Source: Mytilus edulis (lineage: Eukaryota > Mollusca > Bivalvia > Mytilida > Mytilidae). Taken from it: a DNA stretch of 64,000 nt. The translations under genes were made by a program, and so were the position numbers. The notes under the pieces were generated by a model. The model was not told where the DNA came from. It made no database searches and was given only the letters and a program-made list of their open reading frames with translations. Each line of letters starts with the position of its first letter. The first letter of the stretch is position 1. This document shows, in pieces, positions 42,793 through 54,837 of this stretch. The DNA lies in the NCBI RefSeq assembly GCF_963676685.1, contig NC_092352.1, forward strand, positions 27,733,117-27,797,116. The letters are read 5' to 3'.

Positions 42793-43910
42793 AACAAGAG
42801 TGCACACCCTGAAATGTCTCGCCTTCTATACTAATCATTGATATTATGTTGATAGTCCTAAGTATAAAGTTAAGCATTATAACAACTGTCACATAAACTT
42901 AACATTAACCAAGATAACTAAACAAAGACCAATGAACCTTAAAAATGAGGTCAAGGTCAGATGAACCATGCCAGGCAGACATGTACAGCTAACAATGCTT
43001 CTATACAACATATATAGTTGACCTATTACTAATAGTTTAAGAAAAATAGACCAAAACACAAAAACTTAACATTGTGCAATGAACCGTGAAAATGAGGTCA
43101 CTGTCAAATAAAACCTGCGCGACTGACATAAAGATTATAAAATATTTCCATACACCAAATATAGTTGACCTATAGCATAGAGTATTAGATAAAAAGACCA
43201 AAACTCAAAAACTTAACATTGACCACTGAACCATGAAAATGAGGTCAAGGTCACATGACATCTGCCCGCTAGACATGTACACCTTACAATCATTCCATAC
43301 AACAAATATAGTAGACCTATTGCATATAGTATGAGAAAAACAGACCAAAACACAAAAATTTAACTATAACCACTGAACCATGAAAATGAGGTCAAGGTCA
43401 GATGACACCTGCCAGTTGGACATGTACACCTTACAGTCCTTCCATACACCGAATATACTAGCCCTATTGCTTATAGTATCTGAGATATGGACTTGACCAC
43501 CAAAACTTAACCTTGTTCACTGATCCATGAAATGAGGTCGAGGTCAAGTGAAAACTGTCTGACAGACATGAGGACCTTGCAAGGTACGCACATATGAAAT
43601 ATAGTTATCCTATTACTTATAATAAGAGAGAATTCAACATTACAAAAAATTTGAACTTTTTTTTCAAGTGGTCACTGAACCATGAAAATGAGGTCAAGGA
43701 CATTGGACATGTGACTGACGGAAACTTGGTAACATGAGGCATCTATATACAAAGTATGAAGCATCCAGGTCTTCCACCTTCTAAAATATATAGCTTTTAA
43801 GAAGTTAGCTAACACCGCCGCCGCCGCCGCTGCCGCCGTAGCCGCCGCTGGATCACTATCCCTATGTCGAGCTTTCTGCAACAAAAGTTGCAGGCTCGAC
43901 AACAAACCGA
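42793..43910 (-). repeat. Pearl-like tandem element with GTCGAGC hairpin
   Basis: On the minus strand it starts with the hairpin GTCGAGCCTGCAACTTTTGT...GCTCGAC, then a GGCGGC run (43816-43851). About five cores of 150-180 bp follow, containing (plus strand) CCATGAAAATGAGGTCAAGG, and it ends at CAAGAGTGCACACCCTGAAA. A diverged opposite-strand relative lies at about 53790-54200. Confidence 0.8.
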
Positions 43911-44198
43911 AATTATTACTTGATTAAGATCTTGTCATAAATTAATGGCATAGATACTCTTATTTTTGAAAACTTGATGTCTATTGCATACTTATATTCC
44001 TTTGTACTTGAGTATGCATATAAAGATGGACTCCAAGGACTTTAATGTTAAATAAGCATGATTATTTTACAGTTTCTCAGCTGTATGTGTACATTTTGAG
44101 AGAATCTTGCAATACTGTATATTCTGATATTCAGAACTTATTGTGAGGTTTTTATTAATACAACTGAAAGCTGTATCTCATTTTCATTTCTGATACAT

Positions 44199-44335
44199 AT
44201 TTATGAGCTGAAGACCAGTGCTGAAATTTTCTCACTGCATTGAAGACCCATAGGTGACCTTCGGCTGTTGTCTGCTCTTTGGTTGGGTTGTTGTCTCTTT
44301 GTCAAATTCCCAGTTTCCACTTCCCATTTTATAAC
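44199..44335 (-). repeat. Dispersed 'GTGTCAAAGAGACAACAACC' family copy
   Basis: Minus strand reads GGGAATTTGACAAAGAGACA ... and TGGGTCTTCAATGCAGTGAG. Other copies: 9130-9205, 10545-10640 (+), 26790-26862 and 61175-61290 (-). Confidence 0.6.
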
Positions 44336-44589
44336 ATGTATGCTGATTTTTCTTAAATTACAATATTTAATCATGCAATTTTGTCCATTATTGAAAATAC
44401 GGTAAGCAAAAATAAATGCACAAAAAAATTTAACATTGTTATATGTAAAAGGCTTTTTTTTAAATTCAAAACAGTTGCCTACACTGTTAATTTCCTTGTT
44501 TGATTTCATATTTTTAAAGCCTTTAAAGCTAGCTAGATGGTATGCCAGGGCGGATCCTGCCATTTTAAAAAGGGGGGTTCCCAACCCAA

Positions 44590-45290
44590 GACAAAGGGTA
44601 TGGTCCTATATTCATTTGATTTGTTTTATTGTCCCATATAAGAATATATATGGTATAGGGGTGGGGATCTTGACTGTTAACATGATAACAGCACATTCTC
44701 AAATTGAACGGGATGGGGTGACCCCCAAGGAGTTCCCTTTCATTTTATTTCATTAATTTTATTGTCTGTCCCCTACAAGAATATATATGGTTTAGGGGTG
44801 GGGATCTGGATCGTTCATAAGATAATAGCACATTCTCAAATTGAACAGGGTGGGGTAACCCCCAGGGACCTCCCTTTAATTTCAATCGATTTGTTTTAGC
44901 GTCCCATTCAAGAACATATATGGTATAAGGGTGGGGATCTGGACTGTTAACATGATAACAGCATATTCTCAAATTGAACGGGGTGGGGTGACCCCCAGGG
45001 ACTTCCCTTTCATTTTATTTCATTAATTTTATTGTCACCTACAAGAATAGATATGGTTTAGAGGTGGGGATCTGGATCGTTCATAAGATAATAGCACATT
45101 CTCAAATTGAACAGGGTGGGGTAACCCCCAGGGACCTCCCTTTAATTTCATTTGATTTGTTTTATCGTCCCATTCAAGAATATACATGGTTTATGGGTGG
45201 GGATCTGGACGTTTACAAGATAATAGCATATTCTCAAATTGAAGGGGGTGGGAATTACCTCCCATGGACTCACCCTCTCTTCTTTCTTCC
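44590..45290. repeat. Tandem array, five units of about 134 bp in a 267-bp dimer pattern
   Basis: GTGGGGATCT recurs at about 44661, 44798, 44931, 45063 and 45197. Units 1 and 3 carry GTTAACATGATAACAGCA, while 2 and 4 carry CGTTCATAAGATAATAGCA, so the array evolved as a dimer. Confidence 0.85.
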
Positions 45291-45438
45291 CCCCAAAATA
45301 CCCTTTAATAGGCCCCAATGCACAGATAGTTTACATTATATTCGCTTGATTTACACTTTAGAATATATATATACACTATACAGGTGTAATTTTTTAAGAT
45401 AATACAACTGAAGACAACAGTCATGACAGTGGTGGATC

Positions 45439-45569
45439 TAGTCCGAGATTACTCTGACGTCCGACGGCTGTTTTGCCAGACAAGCTGGGGCCGTGGGACG
45501 TCAGAGCTTGTCCCATATCAAAAAGTGTCTGGCAAAACAGCCGTCGGACGTCAGAGTAATCTCGGACTA
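45439..45569. mobile_element. Palindromic MITE with perfect 44-bp inverted arms
   Basis: Arms 45439-45482 and 45526-45569 are exact inverted copies beginning TAGTCCGAGATTACTCTGAC. The 43-bp centre repeats GGGACGTCAGAGCTTG. It starts and ends at TA, and interrupts a GTGGATCCAG repeat. A relative with TAGTCCAAATAATTATGACG arms is at 52266-52363. Confidence 0.75.
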
Positions 45570-46501
45570 TTGTGGATCCAGAATTTTTCATAAGTGGGGG
45601 CCCACCCACTTCCTAAGAGGGGCCTGCACCTGCCATGCTTCAGTGATTCCCTTTTTAATCAACCAATGTTTTTCCCAAAAAGGGGGCCCTGAACTCCTGA
45701 CCCCCCCCCCCTTTTTTCCTCATTTCAATCATCCTGATATAAATTTAGTTTTATCACTTACAATAGGAATGGTTAGAATTCCCCAATAATTCTTATACAT
45801 GTATACCATTGATATCAACATATTTCATTTTTGATAAATGAAAGGCAAAAGTTTTCTATGGGTAGAAAAGGATAGTGGGAAGCTTTCAGATTCACACCAT
45901 GCCGGTGGCTGGGTTTTTATGACCCTCGTTCTTTGCGGACTAACTATTAAGGCCAGTGGTGGATAATAGTGTACGTGCATTAATCTTCTATACCTTCTTA
46001 ATCAATATATTCAAATACTGAAGGCAAGTGTTGTAATGTATCAATGTCATCAATGTCTTATTTGAGCCCACCGTGCTATTTACATGTGGGATCGAGAATG
46101 CAGGGGAAGGAAACTTGTCAATTATGTTTATTTTTAAGCCAAAATAAAATGAACCGCCGTAAAATTAACCTTGGGTAATCCTCAAATTGATGCAAGAGGC
46201 TTTACGGGCTGACTACTAAATACATGTCTTAATCTCAAAATAACTCGGCAGCGTCAAATAACAGTTGATGTAAGGCTCGTCTCGGAAAGGGGGGAGGGTG
46301 TCTTTTTTTCTGTCTTCTTTTTTTTAGTTATATTTTTAAAAACTTACACTTTTTTCCATTATTCTCTTTCTTTCACTTTTCTTTATTCCTTTTTTTTTTC
46401 TTTGTACTTTGTTCTCTATTCTGTTAATAAACATCCATACCCTCTTATGTGGACTTACGGTAGTTTATTTTTTAGTTCTGGCAGAGATATTAGATTCAAT
46501 A

Positions 46502-46652
46502 CAGTGGCGGATCCAGAAATTTTCATAAGTGGGGGCCCACTGACTGGCCTAAGAGGGGGCCCGCTCCAGTCACGCTTCATTGATTCCCTATATAAGCAAC
46601 CACATTTTTTTCTCAAAAAGGGGGGGGGCCTGGCCCCCTAAATCCGCCTCTG
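46502..46652. mobile_element. MITE with CAGTGGCGGATCCAG ends
   Basis: Starts CAGTGGCGGATCCAGAAATT and ends AAATCCGCCTCTG, with G/C runs inside. It is the same family as 7420-7558 and 45570-45720. Confidence 0.6.
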
Positions 46653-47326
46653 CAATATATATGTCTCTGGTTCTGGTATTATGCGATAAGTCAATTTCTT
46701 TCTCATGCAGTGTCATAAAATATATTGGTTATATGCATATCAGCCAAGATTGTGCGTAAAATTTTAATGAACAATTCAACACTATATACACGTTATGTGA
46801 ATTTTATTAAAATCGATGATGAACATGAATTTGGCAGCTAGTGCCCCTTAAACAGGCAAAGTTCAATTAACAAATTCTGATCTACTGACATTCAACACCA
46901 AATTACTTACTTGCTGTATATTGATATGTGATTGTATATTGCCAATACCTCAAAATCGTGAATACGGCGTGGCGTTTGAGGTGTTGGCCGCTATGTTTGA
47001 TACGGGGTCACCGGTGACCGCTTCGAGGCAGAGAAAAAATGCAGGTAAAAAGTGTAGAATTTTGTTTTTGAAAATTTGAGTTGTAAATTTTCCTAAAAAA
47101 GCCGTTCATCTAGTTGTAAATTTTCCTAAAAAAGTACTAAATTCCGTGCATCTATTAATATGGGTATAAACAAAAACTGAACAAGAAAAGTATTAGTAAA
47201 CAGACAGAAAGTCGTTGAATTAATTATTTTACAATTGTTTTAATATATGAGAGAATGTTTTAGTCGAATTTTCTTTAATTACAGATAAATGTATTTTAGT
47301 TCAGGAAATGGTTTATTCTTCGGGAA

Positions 47327-49060
47327 CGTCTAAACACCGCTCAGGACCTCCTGAGTTCACTCAGGACATACAGAGTGCACTCAGGACCCTTTATAGTCAT
47401 CGTATCTGCACACAGGATGGATGTTTATATTCGTTATACGCTTCTTATTTTAGAGTTAAATTTTGGTAGAATTTGAAATCGAACTTAGATAGATATATTA
47501 ATTCTTATAAAATAATGAGGGCTCGTGTCACTGATTACACAACTACTGAGCCATGAATTATCCAATCAACAAAATTGATTGGATTATCTTTAAAGTTGTT
47601 TATGAATTGTATTGTTGGTTCAGTGTTATACCTTTAACATGAATTTGCATATAGAAAAAATAAAATATCTCATTTGAAGTAATTTTTTAGTTTATTTTTC
47701 ATGATGAAGGGTAAATTAATTTGTTGTGTTTTGCAGTTCACGAATAAAGAAAATTATTTTATAGTTGCGTTTTTTTCTGTAACAAGTTCGATTTTTGTTT
47801 TTCAGTGTGATTCTTTTATCTCTGTCTAAATCAAGTTTTTAAACAAACACAATGTTAACTGAATATCAAATTTTATTAATTTGTATATCTTTATTCTCAA
47901 CAAACCATTATACAAGAGAAAACAATTATGTACAATATTCAGTTTAACCTTAACGAAGACTTAGTCGTGGTTTGAACGGATTTCGTGTCAATAAACTGTC
48001 TTCGAAATAGTCTTTCTCGCTTTAACAAAAATCTTTTTTTTTCAATTAAGTTTAGAATTTTACTACAATCTAACTTACATATTGAAAAAATTATACCCAA
48101 AATATAAATAATTATACCCAAAATATCATAATTGTCAACAACAAAAACGGAGACGAAAACGGAGACAAGTTCATTTTCAGAATTTATTTTCACATTGAAA
48201 TTCGTCTCAGGCTTGTGAAACTGGACAAAACGACTTTAATTAGAGCAACAACAAAAAAAAATAAATGCGGATTTCTTAAAACATTCGTATAACTCAAAAA
48301 TAAAATTCCCGGACAAGTTCGATAAAAATGAGAAATAACATCCAACAGTGGCGGATGCAGGAATTTTCGAAAGGGGGGGTGCTAGCCCAGGGCAAAGGGG
48401 GGGGGGGGTGCAGGGGGGGTGCAAACATATGTCCCGATTCAAATGCATTGATCGGCCAAAATAAAGGGGGGGTGCGGACCCCCGGAACCCCCCCTCTGGA
48501 TCCGCCACTGTCCAACTACATGTATATGAGTTTGATTGTTTGAAAAGTACGGCTTTTACAGTTAAGAACGGGTTCCATATACAAAACTTTTATTAATATA
48601 AATTCTTGAAAAGTATGAACATTTATTTCCCTTTTCAGACTTGTGCAAAGAATAAATTACTGGTCCAAACAGGATAATAAAATTAAGAATAAAACTAAAA
48701 AATTTATGGAACGAAATTTTAATCAAATACGAAAATCTTAAAACATCGTGATATTCATTTTAAACGTCACACTATTACTTCCCGCATGGTCACACTGTAC
48801 TAACAACACAATCTATAAACAACAATAAAAATAATCCAATCAATTTTGTTGATTGGATAATTCATGGCTCAGTAGTTGTGTAATCAGTGACACGTGCCCT
48901 CATTATTTAATAAGAATTAACATATCTATCTTAAATAAGAAGCGTATAACGAATATATATACATCCATCCTGTGTGCAGATACGACGACTATAAAGGGTC
49001 CTAAGTGCACTTTGTATGTCCTGAGTGCCCCCAGGAGGTCCTGGGCGGTGTTTAGACGTC
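47327..49060. mobile_element. Fold-back element with about 280-bp inverted arms
   Basis: Left arm from ACGTCTAAACACCGCTCAGG (47327) to about 47610; right arm about 48800 to 49060 is its inverted copy (GGGCGGTGTTTAGACGT). Shared inner blocks include CATCCATCCTGTGTGCAGAT and AATCCAATCAAT...GATTGGATT. The interior has AT-rich DNA and a nested MITE (48346-48510). A solo arm is at 51385-51523. Confidence 0.75.
48346..48510. mobile_element. Complete MITE with CAGTGGCGGAT ends and TCCAA duplication
   Basis: CAGTGGCGGATGCAGGAATT and TCTGGATCCGCCACTG are inverted ends. TCCAA flanks both sides (48341-48345 and 48511-48515). The interior has long G and C runs. Confidence 0.7.
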
Positions 49061-50925
49061 GCGTTATTCGTCTGGCGGCTTCAAATATTTTTTTTATCAA
49101 TAACTGACACACAAGGAGACATTTTTGATTTTTGACAGCATGAACCCAAGTTAATTAGCAAACACAAATTAAGAAACAAAATCGTTTACAATTATAAATT
49201 TTATAGAAGGAAAAAAAAGGGGGGGAGGGGGGTAATAAACAAATTTTATTTACGCTCACATAATTCTAAAAAGTTTGCATATGTAAGTTCTCTATAGATA
49301 ATGTTAAATTATTTCAGGAGTTTTGAAAAAAGAAGATATACAGTTTAATTTCGACTAAAATAGTGATTCTTTTTATAGAATTGTGATCTCCAAGCGGCCC
49401 TCATTGTACATCGAATAAGATCTATATTTCTCAACGTTTTCAAAATGAAATAACTAGAATTGAAAACTTCCCAACTGTGAAAATTTGTTATTTCTAAACT
49501 ATTTAATTATTAATTCGGAAAGAAAAATTTATCTAGCATATTCATATATTTTTATAAATTTTTCCAAGGAAACCTTTTTTTTGCAAAGTTTACTTCTATG
49601 TGTTGATAACCATCACCAGAGACATATTCTCTGCCATCACCAATTAGTCCTAATTATTAAAGATCAATTGACCAAATTCAAATGATTATATTGAATATGA
49701 TCATCGGTCATCCGTGACGTATTCCAAATAACGGCGCATGCCGATAGATAGATAGTTTATTAATTAGCGTCTCGCCATTTAAATTTCATCAAGGGGACTT
49801 TATTAAACCAGTTACTATACAAATCCTTGATAAAACTATCATATGTACATGTACTTATTAATATTTTTAAAACAAATTACGAAAACGTTTAGTGTAAAAA
49901 TCACCGAATATAAATGTTTCTTTCTGCCTAAAATATATTTGCAGGTTTTGGCATAACCATGCACCCCCTTTTTTGAACGATCAATGCATTTGAATGGGGA
50001 CATATGGTTGGAACCACCCCCTCCCCCCTTATCAGACCAAATGACTTCCCAATTAGCAGAGGCGGGTTAAGTTTCCCCCCTAAATCATGGGAAACAAATG
50101 GTAGATTATATAGGGAATCACGGAAGCATGACTGGACGTGACCCCTCTAAGGTAGTCAATGAGTCCCCACTTATGAAAATTTCTGGATCAACCATTGCTT
50201 AGTTCTAGTTATCTTTGGTCCTAGTGTGAAATAAAGCCAATGGGTCTTTTTAAACACATCTTCATACATGTATACGTTTTCTCACCTTTTTTTCCATGCA
50301 AAATTGAAATTATGTTTACTCAGTGCGCAATTACTGTAGTTTATATTTGCTACTTTTCTTCTGAATTTCATATAAATGATGTTTTGATTTTTTTTTTCTC
50401 GAAAAATTAGTGGTGTTGAAATAGGGAATGGACACAGATACCTTATCACATTTAACAACAGAAATGTTGTATAATGTCATCAATCTGTATTACACGTAGA
50501 CAGGATGTTCTGTAGAAAACTATACGTTATACACACCCGAGAATACACACACTGTCGTAATGGAAAATTACTGTATGTTATAGTTACCTGTAATCAGCTT
50601 TGAAACACCATGTCATGACAGTTCAAAAAGATTTTCTTCAAATCAAAATGGAATATTCATTTTTTCTTTAAAATTTAAAACTTTAAAAAGTAGACTTTGA
50701 CAAAATTATGAAATACAAAGAATTGAACAATTTAAAATCATATTTTAACAAAGATTTAGATATAATTTTACAACGATCCTAAAAAAATATCCAAACGAAC
50801 GTTGAATCAAACGATATGAACCTATGCAGTTTTATATTAAAATACTGACACACACAAGTTTGCCATCTCAGTGTGCAAGGCAAGGGTGCTTGGTGAGGTG
50901 CTGGAACTTGATGTACATGTATCAT
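49061..50925. other. Giant-element interior; repeat debris
   Basis: Contains a degenerate CAGTGGCGGATCC-type fragment (about 49960-50200) and otherwise AT-rich sequence without a recognised gene. Confidence 0.35.
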
Positions 50926-50953
50926 CAGAGACATATAATATTATATGTCTCTG
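50926..50953. repeat. Perfect 28-bp palindrome
   Basis: CAGAGACATATAAT followed by its exact inverse ATTATATGTCTCTG. GTCTCTGG-type echoes occur near 46665 and 49619. Confidence 0.7.
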
Positions 50954-51384
50954 GTATCATTAAGTTACAGTTCTGTTGGATTTGACTGCCTTTTTACAGA
51001 GACTTTCTATTCTTACTGTTGTCAGTTAGTATAGACTGTTCCTGGCTTAGAATGATTCTCTGCTCAGCAAATGGTGCGTAATTAGCATTTGATTCAAATT
51101 TCTTGTAGAAGTAAAAAAACACAAATTAATGTATTTAACAACTTTATTCAGGAGCACAGTCTGTATTATCGTAAATAACTTCGAGATTTATGTCATTGTG
51201 GATCGCAAGTTTATTGTGCTGCTCGATCTATGCTAATCGATGTTCAAGTATTTCATATTTATATTTATTCGTGAGGCCCTCGTCATCATTTATATTCACT
51301 AAAAGATTTAATAATTATAGCGAAAAAAATGCGAAACATGGGGGAAATAATATATTTTTAGTAGCATTATTATTTTAAAATCTT

Positions 51385-51523
51385 AACTCTAAAATGAGAA
51401 GTGTATAACGAATGTATACATCCATCCTGTGTGCAGATACGACGACTATATAGGTCCTGAGTGCACTTTGTATGTCCTGCATGTGTGCACTCAGGATGTC
51501 CTCCTGAGCGGTGTTTAGACGTA
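51385..51523 (-). repeat. Solo arm of the 47.3-49.1-kb fold-back family
   Basis: Shares CATCCATCCTGTGTGCAGAT, GTGCACTTTGTATGTCCTG and GCGGTGTTTAGACGT with the right arm of that element, in the same orientation. Confidence 0.7.
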
Positions 51524-51659
51524 CCGGGAAAATCTTATCTGATTCAGGATCAATTCATCGGTTACACTCCCCTATCACCAGTGAATCTTTTTTGCTGACA
51601 TTCTGAAAAAGTATTGTGTAGTCCATGTGTAAGTGTTGATTCTCAATTTTCACATGTGA

Positions 51660-52145
51660 TTTTTATACCCCCGCTTTAAAAAAAGGGGGGGGGGGGTATA
51701 CGGGGGTAACGTTATACTGTTTTACCTCTGTCTGTCCTTCCGTCAGTCCGTCCGTCCCATGAAATTTTTCGTCGCATTTTTCTCAGGAACTACAATACAA
51801 GGATTTCTGAAATTTGGTTTCAGGGTTTATCTAAGTCAGCTATACCGTGTGATGCGTTTTCAGATTGATCACTTGACAACTTCCTGTTTACCGAACACTT
51901 GTATGATTTTACACATGATAGCCAAGTTAAAAATTTTCGTCACATTTTTCTCAGGAACTACAATACAAGGATTTCTGAAATTTGGTTTCAGGATTTATAT
52001 AAGTCAGCTATACCGTGTGATGCATTTTCAGATTCATCACTCGACAACTTCCTGTTTACCGAACACTTTTACATATTTTTACACTATTAATATTATCCAC
52101 TTGCGGCGGGGGTATCATCAGTGAGCAGTAGCTCACAGTTTCACT
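51660..52145 (+). repeat. Pearl-like element with ATACCCCC hairpin
   Basis: Hairpin TTTATACCCCCGCTTT...GGGGGTATAC, then TCCTTCCGTCAGTCCGTCCG, then two cores of about 170 bp with TTCTCAGGAACTACAATACA. It ends GCGGGGGTATCATCAGTGAGC with the hairpin GTGAGC-AGTA-GCTCAC. A shorter copy is at 53350-53640. Confidence 0.8.
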
Positions 52146-52265
52146 TGTTTTAACATTCCCTGGACTTCTGCAAAAAAAAATTATTCAGTTCACTGATTAA
52201 GATGGAAGGTAAACGAACAGAAAGTCACAGGACATTCCGACAAAAAGTCAGACACATGTCAGACT

Positions 52266-52363
52266 AGTCCAAATAATTATGACGTCTGGCAAGGCTATTT
52301 TATTTTTTTTCTGGGACGCCTTCCTACGTCTCAGAAAAACGTCATAATTATTTGGACTAATGT
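52266..52363. mobile_element. Small palindromic MITE, TAGTCCAAATAATT family
   Basis: TAGTCCAAATAATTATGACG and the inverted CGTCATAATTATTTGGACTA enclose about 58 bp. The layout (TAGTCC tip, AT block, GACGTC) is the same as the 45439-45569 element. Confidence 0.65.
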
Positions 52364-52527
52364 CAGACATAAAGTCACAAAGTTGATAGGACAAAACATG
52401 CAAAAAGTCACAAACAATTTGTTGACAATTGTTCATGTTGTTAGAATATAAACCAAAAAGATTTTGAAATATCTTCTTTTTATTACATATACTCATTTTT
52501 GATTAAAGGAAATTATTCATAATATAA

Positions 52528-52795
52528 AAAAGAAGATGAGGTATGATTGCCAACAAAACAACTGTCCACAAGAGACCAAAATGACACAGACATTAACAAC
52601 TATAGGTCTTTACAGCCTTCAACAATGAGCCAATATAAAAAAGATGTGGTATGATTGCCAATGAGACAACTGTCCACAAGAGACCAACATGACACAGACA
52701 TTAACAACTATAGGTCACTGTACAGATTTCAACAATGAGCAAGCCCATGCTGCATAGTCATGATAGTCAGCTGTAACAGGAAATCATACCATAAC
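52528..52795. repeat. Dispersed 'GATGTGGTATGATTGCCAAT' repeat, two tandem partial copies
   Basis: Two copies of about 105-160 bp share TGTCCACAAGAGACCAA and AACAACTATAGGTC. Other copies: 54838-55090, 56019-56075, 56345-56405 and 61563-61840, with opposite-strand copies in the HGSNAT introns (13930-14003, 14488-14565, 63034-63172). Confidence 0.75.
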
Positions 52796-53349
52796 TTTTT
52801 TTTATATATATTTACATGTAAAAAAATGCATGCAAATGTAATCAAAAGCTGCAAACAAACCTAATGATTTTTATGCGCAAATGTAATGGTAATGTGCGCA
52901 AACCTAATGCACCGATTTAATTGTTTTTAATAAATTTTAATTGCATTTAAGTTGCTACATCATGTTCATGTATAAAACTTCAAGAAAAATACAAAAAGAG
53001 TGTTTTCTTGTTCAAAGAAAAATAATCTCAAAACTGAATTGTGACTTTTTGTCCTGTGACAATGTGTGACTTTTTGACCATGACTTTTTGTCCTGTGACT
53101 TTCTGTCCTACATTCAGGTTGAATAGGGGAGTTTGGTTGACCCTGTCTCCCTCTATCTGAGACTTCTATCTCAGTGATGAGCTTTATGTTTCATGTATTG
53201 TGCTTGTCATATATGTATGTGGGATAAAAGCTCTACAGATCTTATGTTGTATTGATATATGTATAACCGACAATAAATAAATCTTTTTTGGTAGCCCCTA
53301 ACAAGTAAGAATTAGGTTACTTCTTTTTGTTTTGACATCTTGCAAGGGT

Positions 53350-53640
53350 TTTTATACCCCCGTTTTAAAATTATACCCCAACTTTAAAAAAGGGGGGTAT
53401 ACTGTTTTACCTCTCTCTCTGTCCATCCATCCTTCCGTCAGTCCATCAGTCCGTCCGTCCGATGAATATTTTTTTGTCCCATTTTTCTCAGGAACTACAA
53501 TACAAGGATTTCTGAAATTTGGTTTCAGGGTTTATATAAGTCAGCTATACCGTGTGATGCGTTTTCATATTCATCGCTGGACAACTTCCTGTTTACCGAA
53601 CACTTGTATGATTTTACACATGATAGCCAAGTTGAAAGTT
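53350..53640 (+). repeat. Single-core copy of the ATACCCCC pearl-like family
   Basis: TTTATACCCCCGTTTTAAAA ... GGGGGGTATACTG hairpin, TCCATCCATCCTTCCGTCAG and one core identical in layout to the 51660 element. The 3' terminus is missing or diverged. Confidence 0.75.
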
Positions 53641-53789
53641 GAAAACTAACAACCTTATTTATGTACTAAAAATTGAAGAACAGATATGTTACACATAAAC
53701 AAACGACAATCACTGAATTATAGGATTCTGACTTGGAACAGGCACATCCATAACAAATTGGCAGGGTATAAGGAACTTTGAAAATGTTT

Positions 53790-54200
53790 AGTTTTTGTGG
53801 TTTGGTCTATTTTCCGGATACTGTAAGCAATAAGGCCCCTTTATTTAGTGAATGAAAAGATTGAAAGATGCACATGTCTGTCTGCCATATTTTATATGAA
53901 CTTGACCTCATTTTCATGGTTCATTGGGCAATGAAACACTGCATTGTTTTGTCAGTTTATCATATATGTTTAAAGTTACAGGTAGATTCTATTTGGTAAA
54001 TATGAAACAATTGTAAGGTGTGCATGTCTGAATGTCAGATTCATATAACCATGACCGCATTTTATGGTTCTTTGGTCAATGATAAGTTTTCTTGGTTTTG
54101 TCATTTTATCAGATTTTCTAAGCATAGGTCTACTTAGGTAAAAAAAGAAAATGTCTGCCTGCCAGGGTTAATTTTACTGTGACCTCATATTCATAGAATA
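53790..54200 (+). repeat. Diverged relative of the 42.8-43.9-kb tandem element
   Basis: GACCTCATTTTCATGGTTCA and TCTGTCTGCC-like motifs repeat about every 140-150 bp in the opposite orientation to the 42793-43910 copy. Confidence 0.55.
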
Positions 54201-54837
54201 ATGATAATATTCATGATATTGAACAGCAAGAATGATGAGTAAGTTGACGTTATATACAAATAAGGCAAATTTTCAGTTGCCTACTAAAATTATGTAATAG
54301 TAGTTATTCCATATCTATATTATTAAACGAGAAGACCTCATTTTTGGTGTCGCTTCTCTTCTTTCCACAATAAATTAATCAACACGCCTCTGTGTCCTAT
54401 AGGTACAGTGCATAGTCGCATTTGTCATCCATTCATATGATTATTCAGATTGGGTTATTTTGGGAGAAAAACGAGAAAAAAGGCATCCGGATATTGTCCC
54501 GTCATTGGACGAAATTTTAAGTCTGATTAGACTTCCGGTTTGCGTTTTTCTGTATACTGTATTTTAAGAATTCTATCTGCTATCATTTTCAAGTTTACTA
54601 TCCACGGCGGTCACATAGTTTATTAAATAGAGAGGGTCTGTATACTATATCAATGACCACCATGGATCGATTAGTAAACTTAAAATTGAAAGTAAATACA
54701 CTATATTTATATAGTAATTAATGAATGTTCATAATATACAGATTTATATAAGCGCTAAAATTATTCATTCGAACTTTTGATACCTTTTCTGAAATTCTCC
54801 AGTTATTAAATCTTTTTACAAAATTCGTTGATTACAA

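Noticed and set aside
43672-43905. Alanine-rich minus-strand protein
   Set aside because: The alanine run is the GCC/GGC low-complexity segment of a pearl-like repeat.
51759-52124. 121-codon frame with an internal repeat
   Set aside because: It covers the two tandem cores of the ATACCCCC element; the same peptide appears at 53332-53649 only because the core is repeated.
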